DNA of 64,000 nt from NCBI GenBank assembly GCA_001949185.1, contig BDGG01000009.1, forward strand, positions 431,347 to 495,346, written 5' to 3'. Under the pieces are notes generated by a model that saw only the letters and a program-made list of their open reading frames with translations, was not told the DNA's origin and searched no databases. Below are positions 55,652 through 64,000 of this stretch, piece by piece. The translations under genes and the position numbers were made by a program. Numbering within the stretch: position 1 is the first letter of the stretch; the number at the start of each line of letters is the position of its first letter. The DNA is from Ramazzottius varieornatus (Eukaryota; Tardigrada; Eutardigrada; Parachela; Ramazzottiidae).

Positions 55652-56116
55652 ATGGCTTCCTCTTCTTCCATGTCCGAGCCTCGGCACCTGAGCAAGTATT
55701 CCTGGGACGACGTCAGCTCCCACAACACCAAAGACAGTACGTGGATGGTCATAAACGGTAAAGTTTACGATGTGACGAAGTTTCTGGAGGAACATCCGGG
55801 TGGGGAGGAGGTGCTGCTGGAGAATGCGGGCAGGGACGGCACCGAACCCTTTGAAGATGTCGGCCACTCTACCGACGCCCGCGAAATGATGAAGGAATAC
55901 CTGATTGGGGAGATACACGAAGAGAAGCCCAAAGTTGTGATTGAGACCAAGAAGATTGTCGAGAAGGTGGAGACAGGAGGTGCCGTCGGAGGAGCAAGTA
56001 ATCAGTGGCTGACATGGCTCATACCCGCTGCTTTCGCCCTGGCCGCTGCGTTGGCTTACCGAATATTTGTCGTTAATGCAAAGATTGCTTTCGATGCCAC
56101 TACCGCACAGCTCTAG
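55652..56116 (+). CDS. Cytochrome b5, tail-anchored
   Basis: Single-exon gene of 154 residues. It is an electron carrier for fatty-acid desaturases and P450 enzymes on the ER or outer mitochondrial membrane. The domain has [20 protein letters not shown] with the first heme His in HPGG, and the second in [13 protein letters not shown] linker leads to a C-terminal membrane anchor ([20 protein letters not shown]), typical of tail-anchored cytochrome b5, with a short luminal end. Length and layout match CYB5A/CYB5B. Confidence 0.95.
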   Translation: MASSSSMSEPRHLSKYSWDDVSSHNTKDSTWMVINGKVYDVTKFLEEHPGGEEVLLENAGRDGTEPFEDVGHSTDAREMMKEYLIGEIHEEKPKVVIETKKIVEKVETGGAVGGASNQWLTWLIPAAFALAAALAYRIFVVNAKIAFDATTAQL

Positions 56117-57038
56117 GAGCGAAAAAGGAACGCGCTTTGCCGGAATGATTTCCATGTACAGTACAGCACCGCTTTTTATTTTTACTATTCAATACCTTGG
56201 CAGACAAATGAACAAGATCGCTTGTTCAAGTGGCGCACGCTTCTGGTCGGTCGCATCGTGAACGTGTGCCACTTGGGGAAACAGTCAAACTCGACAAAAC
56301 CAGTTTTCCAAGTGGCGCACACTTCCAGCTGTCACCAACAGAAACGTGCGCCACTTGGAAAATCAGTTTTTTTCAAGTCTGTTTGCCGAGCTTCCGTTTT
56401 CTTTTTTGCTTATGGCTACAGCTGTTTTGTTTTATGGGCTAACGGATTTTTTCTTTCAGGTAGATGACTGAAGTGGTTTCCGGCGTTTGGATGTCGCTGA
56501 TGAATTCCTTCAGACTCGGGTTTTCTTCGCGCTAGACATGTATATTTCCCCGGTGCACTGTAAGACTTGTACCGGACTACCTTTCAAATTTTATCGAGTA
56601 TTTCTTTTAATGATTATTACCTACGTCAGTGTGAGCACCTACTGTAGTTTACTGATGACTCTTGATTATTCTTATTGCCGATACAAAAATATCGTACACT
56701 TTGGTGATCAGTCCATAAAGTTTGAGTTTTCTGTTTGAGGAACTGTTGCCCAGTAACTCGAAAGAAATGCGTAAGGACCCGGAAGTTCTCTCCACATCCA
56801 CCCCCGTGACTTCAGCTAGCGCGTTTCCGGTCACAGGGCTTTGGTGAAACTTGATTCACAAACCACAGCCTGTCGTTCGAGTACTTTGTCGTTCCTCTTC
56901 CGTGTGCGAAGCATTTGTTACAGCTCATATCCAGCAGGCAATCACGCGACACATTTTTGGATCGGTGAAAAATCTCGCGAAAACTCTTGTCAACGTGTTA
57001 CTCTTATTGTGTGATCTAACTTCCTGGTACAAGGTCCC
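56117..57038. other. Intergenic with foldback repeats
   Basis: Two tandem foldback units at 56205-56405; no supported gene. Confidence 0.4.
56205..56405. repeat. Foldback repeat, downstream of cytochrome b5, two units
   Basis: Two near-consensus tandem units, one of the best-preserved loci. Confidence 0.9.
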
Positions 57039-58010
57039 ATGAATGCACAAGTTTCGATGGCTCCCCTGGAGTTCGCCAATAAGCCGTCATTATCAGTTAC
57101 TCCGCCACCTATAGAGGCACCCAGCAGCGAGAGGGGGACTGAGAACGCGCTTGGTGTGGATGGCCGGGACGATAGCGGCTGCTTCCTGTTCGCAGGACCC
57201 GAAGACGAGAACTCTCCGCTCTTCGGCGTCTGGTTTCCAAGTACGAGGTATCATTGTGGATTTTCGATGGGCGATTTACGTGTTAATGGTCGATAATGAT
57301 AACCTTGATTTTTGGATCGATTAGGTACGCGTCAGCGCCTCCAGAGACCGCGGAAGCTCCCCGATAATCGATGGTTATGGTCTTGTTCGCTCTTCATGCA
57401 TGATTGGACGCACTGGCTCCCCGCAGTAATTTATGTTGACTCGCGGAAAGTTTTGGTTCTTCAAGGTGTACGCAAAGTGCCCAGTTTTGCTTTTGAAACT
57501 GAGACTCCAGTCAATACGGGAGCTCCGCAAACAAACTCGGCCAGATCGTTCTTTCCTAAGGGGCGCACGCTTACAGTGTTATTGGCCGGAAGCATGCGCA
57601 ATTGAAAAACTCAACGAAGTTGTCTTTCCAAGTGGCGCATTTCTTCGGTGCAGCTGGCTGAACGCGTACGCCACTGGAAGATCGATCTTGTCGAATATGT
57701 TGCCCCGCTGCCGCATTCCAAATGAGGTTTCTGATGACTTATATCATTGATCGAGCCAATATGATGTTGTTTCTTTCAGAAAAGAGTGGCGCTGATTATA
57801 CCCATCTTAGCAGTCCGTACTAAGGTTCCAAAGTCTCTGTTGCACTGGGCAATAAAGTCAGAGAGACGGCTAAAGATCGCTGGGTACATGAACAAGGACT
57901 CTGAGCACTTGACTACACTCCTCAAAGTAAAGCTGGAAACGCCGGCCAAACAGTGTGAACTACGGCAGATGATCGCGGCATTCCGCGAAGTCGCGAAACC
58001 GAACCAGTGA
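57039..58010 (+). CDS. Unrecognised three-exon gene
   Basis: Exons 57039-57240, 57325-57468, 57780-58010 join in frame to a 191-residue protein. The N-terminus is polar (MNAQVSMAPLEFANKPS), with GCFLFAGPEDENSPLFGVWF before the first junction. The middle has an aromatic stretch (WLWSCSLFMHDWTHWLP), and the C-terminus is basic and helical (LLHWAIKSERRLKIAGYM ... LRQMIAAFREVAKP). No signal peptide or known family. Intron 2 carries foldback repeats. The donor at 57469 is a weak GTACGC, so that junction is uncertain. Confidence 0.45.
57525..57720. repeat. Foldback repeat, intron at 57.5 kb, two units
   Basis: AAGGGGCGCACGCTTAC and CCAAGTGGCGCATTTCTTC left arms with weaker right arms. Confidence 0.75.
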
Positions 58011-58382
58011 AGGGAACATGCCTACTTCCGGTTCGCAATGTCAAATTAGACTTCCTCAAAACTCTCGTGGCAGATCTCAACTTCCGCTGTTATTGAATGT
58101 GACTGTAGGACTCTTCTGAAAACTTTATTAGCGCTTTCGTCCGATCGTTCTGGGAAATTATTGTCGTTACGAATATCGATAGCAATAAATCAAGTCTCAT
58201 CTCAAGAACTATACTTGATTAAAAAAGAACAGAAACAAGATCAGAACAGACGCTATAGCCAACAGGGATAGGCGCGGTTCCATTGACTAACATGAGATGA
58301 GAAAACTAAGCTAAGACAGACTTCTTCATACAAGCAAAGCCTCGTTTTTGTACAAAAGTTTCGTCAAAGGTTTCTGCAAGAG
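58011..58382. other. Convergent intergenic
   Basis: 3' ends of two convergent genes meet here. Nothing further is seen. Confidence 0.4.
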
Positions 58383-61300
58383 CTAGTTATTCCACTGCTG
58401 GTACTGATTCTGTCCTTTGACGACGCCCTGCTTGTGGTTGGCAGCCTGACCAGCCGAGTTCTGCGGCATGCCCTGCGTCATCTGGTGCAGCTGTTGTTGC
58501 TGCGCCATCGGAAAGTACTGGTTACTATACTGATGGGACGCCGCCGTCGGCTGGTTGCCCATTTGCATGCCGTAACTCTGGGACGACTTCTCGTACGGCT
58601 ACACAAGACACAAAACTTCATTACTTTTCCAACATACATCTGCCGACAGCTGGGCAGACTCGTCAAGACTGCTTTCCCAAGTAGCGCACATTCTCAGTGT
58701 CAGTGCCCGAATGTGAGCGCGACTTGGTAAAACGATTTTCAACCAGTACCCAAGTGGCGCACTTTTTCAGTGTTATACACTGAAAGCGTGCGCTACTCTG
58801 AAAAACAATCTGGTCGTTCGAGCAACCCTAGCCAATTTTCAAGAAATATGTCTTCCCATACCTTGTTGTTGGTCTTGCTGGCCCCGTAAGCATATCCACC
58901 CTGAAGATCCGAACCTCCGGCCAACATGCCCTGACTTCTCATGTCTGCAAAGAAACCGAGAGACTTCAGGTGTCGCTCATTTGCCACCGCGAAGATCAAA
59001 GTCACTTACACGGGTCATTACTGAAGGCCGAGACGTTTCCCGCCACATACGCCGCGCTATTCTGTAGCTTATCTCCGACAGCCAGATCCTGGCCGTAACT
59101 GCTCGAGTAGCTGTTACTGAGACCAGTGTTGGTCCCTTTGGAGTAGCCGCCGCTAATGTTGGCAGCGGGGGTGGTGTACATCTGTGGGTTGTTGCTGTAT
59201 GGGTGGTAGCCCGGCGTCATGCTGGGTGGTGAGTAGACGTAGTTCTGCCCAGTGAGGCCGTAGCTCATGCCGTATGGCTGACCGGCCAGTTGTTGTTGGG
59301 AAACCTGAGCCGTTCCTTGGACATTCTGCAAGGCTTCGACACCACGACGGACTTGGTCGGGAGTGGAATACCCGAGGTTGGCGGAAGTATCACGGAGACC
59401 GGAAAGGCTGTTCTGGTAACTCTGGTAGTCTTGCAGACTTCCCATCTGCGAAAAAAGAGACAAAGTCGAATTTGTTTTCCAAATACTTCGCGCTTAACTT
59501 TGAGCATATTCCCCATTTTTTCGGTTTTTGTTTCTTGGAGAACCGAGTAAACTGTTTGAAACCCAACCGAACAACTCGGCAAAGTCGCTCCTCAAGCGGC
59601 GCAGACTAGCGGCCAGTTACACTAAAAACGTGCGCCACCTGGGAACACCATGAGACTCGAGAAGGTCATTTCCCCAAGTGGCGCACTCTGTCAGCATAAA
59701 CATCGAAACCGTGCGCCACATGGGAAAACACTTTTCCGAGTTTGTTTGCCGAGCTCTCAGAAATCAGAAATATTTTCTGATTTCAAAACTGGTGCTTACC
59801 GGTAACATCGAGAGGATAGCGCGAGGATCCATACCCGTGCTTCCATACTGTGCTTCCATGCCAGAGTTCTGGGCAAACATGGCCGGTAATGTACTTTGGC
59901 CATACTGCGCTGGTTGTGACTGAGCTAGATAGGGTTGTTGACTCAGGAACGACTGGCTCACGGTGGGCTGTGAAGCTCCGTATGGCTTGTTCAAACCTGC
60001 AACGTAGGAAACAAGATTACAGCAGTACAACACAGGGCCAGACTGCACTAGAGGAGTTGCCCGTTCTGGCCTCACGAATCACTGGACATTTTTCCAAAGA
60101 AAAGGAAGACTTTCGGCTTACCGCCGATGGAAGCAGACGGTTGCACCGTCGACTTGGGCATGCTGAAGCCGGTAGCGGTGGTTGCCGAAGTTCGGGGGGC
60201 TTGCACTGTTGAAGTCATCTGCGAAGTTCCGCTGGGAAGCTTCTGCGCCATTCCTGTCGGTTGCGTCTGCGTGGTGGCACTTTGCGCCGAAGCTTGGTAC
60301 GAGCCGAAACCAGCGTTACGCGATGACATATCTGCAAAAGTCAAAACACCGACTTCAATTCCATATTGCTTTTGTTCTCCTACATTCGGGACGTCGGTAA
60401 ACGAGTTTACCCAAATCGTTCTTCCAAGTGGCGCCCGTCTTCATTGTTATTGACTGTTGGGGCGCGCCACTCAGAAGAAACGATCTGAACGAAGTCATTT
60501 TACCACTAACTTGGATTCATTCCACTTTCGAAATTCATTTCATTTTTCTCAAACATTTCATGGGATTACCTTGGCTTCCATACGACGAGAAGTTCTCAGG
60601 CAGCGTGCTGATTGAAGACTTGCCGGGTGAAGTCTGTTGGCTCTGATGGGACGGCGGATTGGAGTACTGAGTGGCAGTTTCGTTCTGGTTTCGCTGTTGT
60701 GGACCGAAACCAGCCACAGCGTCGTTCCTGCCGGACGGTGACTTGGACAAGGCGGTAGCAGCGGGTTGTTGGGAGTACCGCGAGTCTTGCGACGAGGCGT
60801 AGGGGTTGATGGGTGACTGCGCGGAGTTCATCATGGTCTGTCCTTGCGCACTGGCACCTCGCGCATCACCCATGCCGGACATTCCTTGGCCACGGTTCGC
60901 TCCAGGGAACGTTTGAGACTGCTGCGAGTTGACGAAGGAATTCGAGGACTGAATGTTCTTCGCGGAATACGTGTTCGTGGGCAAATCTGCACAAAACACC
61001 CGTCCTCAGTCACGTTATTTTCCAAAGAAAGCCCAGCAAACCAAATCGACCTGATCATCCTCAAGGAGCGCACATCCTCAATGCTACCAGCTGATAGCGT
61101 GCGCCACTCAAGACGACGTCAAGTGGCGTACGTTTTCGGTTTATTGACGAAAAGTGCGCCACTTGGAAGATCCATCTCGTTGAGATTGTTTGCCTAGGCT
61201 CAATATCATTTCAGTCTAATTTTTCAGTTTCTAATTTCTGAGAACAAAGATCAAAATAGTTGATTGATCGTATATTTCCAGACTTCCCAATGTCTAGTTT

Positions 61301-63661
61301 ACCGTGCTCGGAGCTTCCGAAAGTCATCGTCTGCGATGGAACACCGATCATGTGCGAAGGACTGCCAGTATTTCTGTTCTGGCCGCCGGTCGACTTGCTG
61401 GGCGACAGCGGTTCTGTCGCCACACTGTGTCCCATTGTTCGAGACGCATTCACCGCAGAAACACTGCAACAGGAAATATGGTGCTTTACAGCTGACCAAC
61501 TAGCGAAAGTCTAATGAGCAACCGGGTAACTGCGACACCTACCCGGGAAGGGAATCGCGCGATTCACTGGTATACGGCGACCGAGCGTTTTGTCCGGCGT
61601 AGACTTGCGACTGCACTCCGCTATTCAGATGGTTGAGAGAATGCTGGGCATCTGCTTGCTGGTAGGAGGAATTATCGAAGGTCAAACCGCTAAACTTCAT
61701 TCCCAGCTGCTGTGTGGCGTCCGGTGTCACCGGTCTGTCCGGACGAACATTAATGCTGTGCTGCAAAGAAAAGGACAACGAGGAATCAGGACCACAAACC
61801 CAAAAGTAGAACGAAGACGAGTCAGCAGGATCAGGTACACTTCTTACCTGGTTCATGGTATGCAAGTTGGACTGGTCGACTGGTTCGTAGCCAACTTGCG
61901 GGACATTTGGTGGCTTCTGCATGCCGGAAGCTGACTGAGAAGGTCCAGAAGGCTTCTGTTGTTGCTGCTGCTGCTGTTCTGCCTGTTGCTGCTGTGGCGC
62001 TTTCCAACCATTAGCCTCGTTGACTGGTGCTTTCTGTGGTCCGGCTTGTGCAGGAGGTGGAGCACTGCCCGCAACTGCACTGGACCATGTAGAGGGCTTT
62101 TGGACCATGGTCGACCAGGAAGGAGGCCTACAAGACAATTAGTCGTTATCAACGCATCTACCCAGAATCTCACGCCTATTCGGCACATTCCCAAAGTGTA
62201 GGCAGCGTAGGAGAACTAACTCGACAAGATTGTTCTCCCAAGTGGCGCACGCTTCCAGCCACTAACACTAAAACGTGCGGCACGTGGCAAAAAGATCTTG
62301 TCAAGTTTTCCCTAAGTGGCGCGGGCTCTCGGCCAATAACACAGGAAGCGTGCGCCGCTTTGGGAGACAATTGTCTTCTACAAGCTTCTACAATTCGAAA
62401 AGTGAGATGGAGTTCTTCCAAATTTTCACATAACCGAATCGCAAATAAAAGTCTTGATAATTACCCGGTACTGTTAACGGAGCCTTGTCCCCCAGACTGA
62501 TTTGCCGGAGCACCACGCTGTCCAGCTGTAGGAACGTTCAAAGGAGCAGAAGCCGTCGGTGCCGAGCTTCGTTCAAATTTGAGGGACTGACGAGCCAACT
62601 ACAAAAATCAGAACCAATGAGTTTACTGTTTACCCCTAGGCAGGCTGACGAAATGAGCATGAGTAATGCGCTCACAGTTTCTTGCCAGTTGTCATCGGCA
62701 TCATCCCATCGGGATGACTCTGTGGTCGTCTCGTTATTCTCACGACGAGGAGGTCCATCCGCTTGGGTCTGACCAAAACGCCCGTCGCCATCAGTAGTCT
62801 GGCGACCCTGGAATCTGGTCTGGCTGCCCTGTTGTCCACTTTGTCCTACAGAGACAATCAATAATCAATAAACAGTGACCGACAAGAAACGGCAAAACTT
62901 ATCATGTCCAATACGATCATCTGTTCGTGCTTTCAACAGCAATCTATTTTCCATAGATGAGAGAAAGGTTTAACCCTACCCGAGAGAGGCTCATCCTGTA
63001 CATAGTTACTGCGAGGAGCAGATTGTGCGGTAGTGGACTTTCCCCCACGACTGCTGGTGTTGCGCTGATTCGCCCGACCCCGTGTCGAAGGCTGATTCTT
63101 GTCAGCCGCTTTGGTCTTTTTCTTCCCAACGGGTTCCCACTGATCCTACAAAACGACACAATTTGACACAATTAACATAAAGCACCACCTCAAAACTCAA
63201 AAGACAAGAGTCAAAGCAAACTGGTGCGGCTCACGGTCAGAGTCGAGCCTTTCTCCAAGAAGAGATCAACTGCCGCCTGCACGTCGTTTCCACAGTCGTG
63301 CAAAGCAAGGATAGCCTCTTCTGCTGAGCAGTTGGTCACTGCCTGTACTTTCTCGGCTTTCTCTTGCAAAGCCTTGTCTGAAACTGTGGAGTTCTGGAAC
63401 AACTGCAAAGAGCAGGCATTTACGATGACAACAAGCTAATTTCGATCTGGGTTAGATCCGACCTACCTGAGCCATCCGCATCTGCTCTTTGGTGGCTTGA
63501 GGAGCACCCTTTGCCTGGGTCGGCTGTGAACTATCCTCCTTTTTCACGTCTGAACGCTTGTCCTGACGCTTTCGTCCATTGGCGTTCTGTGAAGGCTGCT
63601 TGTTTTCGTCGTTGACGGAGCTGTTTCCTTTCGTGCCACCTCCCCCGGCTTTCCGATCCAT
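58383..63661 (-). CDS. UBAP2L / Lingerer homolog
   Basis: Fourteen exons: 63661-63467, 63402-63235, 63145-62980, 62845-62676, 62598-62465, 62127-61848, 61760-61543, 61463-61303, 60986-60570, 60331-60122, 59996-59800, 59445-59010, 58944-58862, 58598-58383; 1,016 residues. UBAP2/UBAP2L/Lingerer proteins nucleate stress granules and bind ribosomes and RNA. The UBA domain (KAEKVQAVTNCSAEEAILAL and CGNDVQAAVDLFLE) lies near residues 80-115, followed by an Arg/Gly-rich segment (TRGRANQRNTSSRGGKS). Long Gln/Ser/Pro/Gly-rich disordered regions follow, with poly-Gln at ~61960-61990. The PYGASQPTVSQSF and SYGMQMGNQ blocks and the Gln-rich tail are typical. Exons 12-13 are identical by eye to those of the chimeric paralog. 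Five long introns carry foldback repeats. Confidence 0.9.
58660..58825. repeat. Foldback repeat, UBAP2L intron 13, two units
   Basis: CCCAAGTAGCGCACATTCTC and CCCAAGTGGCGCACTTTTTC left arms. Confidence 0.8.
58843..59459. repeat. 617-bp block identical to 17256-17872
   Basis: Partner of the block in the chimeric paralog. It spans UBAP2L exons 12-13 and the short intron between them. Confidence 0.85.
59570..59765. repeat. Foldback repeat, UBAP2L intron 11, two units
   Basis: AACGTGCGCCACCTGGGAAC and CCCAAGTGGCGCACTCTGTC are clear arms. Confidence 0.85.
60390..60510. repeat. Foldback repeat, UBAP2L intron 9
   Basis: CCAAGTGGCGCCCGTCTTC to GGGGCGCGCCACTCAG. Confidence 0.85.
61040..61205. repeat. 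Foldback repeat, UBAP2L intron 8, two units
   Basis: TAGCGTGCGCCACTCAAG then TCAAGTGGCGTACGTTTTC to AAAAGTGCGCCACTTGG. Confidence 0.85.
62215..62380. repeat. Foldback repeat, UBAP2L intron 5, two units
   Basis: CCCAAGTGGCGCACGCTTCC to AACGTGCGGCACGTGG, then a second unit. Confidence 0.9.
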
Positions 63662-64000
63662 TGTGAAGTTCTGAGAAGCGAGACCGTCGGTACGAAGCTT
63701 AAGAATCAGCGAATGATGCGTAAAGAACAAGAAGCTGACGTTGTCAAGCGGAAGCAAAGGCAAATCCAAAAAATAATCTGAAGATGTCCAGAAATTCCGA
63801 ACTGATCACAAGGACGATGATTCACATGGACACAGTTTCGAGCAGCCCCCTGAGGTCAAATGTTACTGCTCTTTCACCCTGTATAGCACCACAACCGCTC
63901 GGTCCACAAGCGCGCAAGTTGAACAAAATACGAAGGGTGGCTCATAGTGCGCGCTATGATCACTTCGCACAGCTTTCAAAGAAAGCATCCCTCGATGTCA
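63662..64000. promoter_or_regulatory. UBAP2L upstream region
   Basis: Sequence upstream of the start codon, probably 5'UTR and promoter. No specific elements can be assigned. Confidence 0.3.

Noticed and set aside
54268-56116. Cytochrome b5 pair as a fused or broken single gene
   Set aside because: Each frame is complete with its own start, both heme histidines and a stop. Only the second has a membrane anchor.
58843-59459. Independent retrotransposed copy of UBAP2L exons
   Set aside because: The shared block keeps the intron, and diverged homology continues beyond it, so retroposition does not fit.
61950-61995. CTG/CAG triplet run as a repeat-expansion locus
   Set aside because: It is an in-frame poly-Gln tract of UBAP2L, interrupted and of ordinary length.
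690-62380. CRISPR-like array from the regular GTGGCGCAC repeats
   Set aside because: The copies are dispersed, palindromic, variably spaced and in a eukaryotic genome; there are no uniform spacers or cas genes.
1-64000. tRNA, rRNA or snRNA genes
   Set aside because: No cloverleaf with a GGTTCGA-type T-loop plus box A, and no rRNA or snRNA core motif, was found on reading both strands by eye. A covariance-model scan would be decisive.

Overview
The window is nuclear DNA from an animal, almost certainly an invertebrate with a compact genome. Genes are split by GT-AG introns that mostly fall into two sizes (about 50-130 bp, or 200-350 bp). Recognisable products are metazoan: non-muscle myosin II, Trax, an IQCK-like protein, a Lingerer/UBAP2L-like protein, an ATAD2-like AAA protein, RTN4IP1, mitochondrial ketoacyl synthase, cytochrome b5 and an MTH1-like Nudix protein. 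The phylum cannot be settled by eye. All exon models were hand-built from splice consensus and reading frame, without transcript data. For most of them the summed exon length is a multiple of three with no internal stop.

Layout. 1-8.6 kb (+): most of a non-muscle myosin II heavy chain, 17 exons, 5' end outside the window. 9.2-11.1 kb (+): IQCK-like gene. 12.2-24.9 kb: a duplicated cluster. It holds two intact members of an unrecognised coiled-coil family (12.2-13.95 and 22.7-24.9 kb, +), a broken third copy (19.4-20.2 kb), Trax (20.9-22.1 kb, -) with a decayed Trax fragment (19.0-19.2 kb), an F-box gene (14.6-15.9 kb, -) and a chimeric UBAP2L-like gene (16.6-18.9 kb, -). 25.4-26.1 kb (-): four-pass membrane protein. 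26.7-28.9 kb (-): a tentative small gene and an MTH1-like protein whose Nudix box is destroyed. 30.2-31.9 kb: an internally deleted DDE transposon with 162-bp inverted ends. 32.4-33.8 kb (+): two unrecognised small genes. 34.5-38.7 kb (-): an ATAD2-like AAA gene without the bromodomain. 38.7-46.1 kb: gene-poor, with foldback repeats and one two-exon gene for tandem CBM5/12 chitin-binding modules. 46.2-48.3 kb (+): RTN4IP1. 49.0-51.5 kb (+): two related secreted cysteine-rich proteins. 51.7-53.4 kb (-): mitochondrial beta-ketoacyl synthase. 54.3-56.1 kb (+): two cytochrome b5 genes. 57.0-58.0 kb (+): unknown. 58.4-63.7 kb (-): full-length UBAP2L/Lingerer.

The dominant structural signal is a foldback repeat with arms around CAAGTGGCGCAC...GTGCGCCACTTG, present at about forty loci. 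In the myosin, ATAD2-like and UBAP2L genes, all 20 introns longer than 200 bp contain this repeat or a second foldback family, and none of the shorter introns do. Intron length in this genome therefore seems to be set by these insertions. Other notable points: a 617-bp block that is identical by eye between the two UBAP2L paralogs 41.6 kb apart (a likely gene-conversion tract), a MITE that supplies the C-terminus of the ATAD2-like protein, and a catalytically dead MTH1 homolog.
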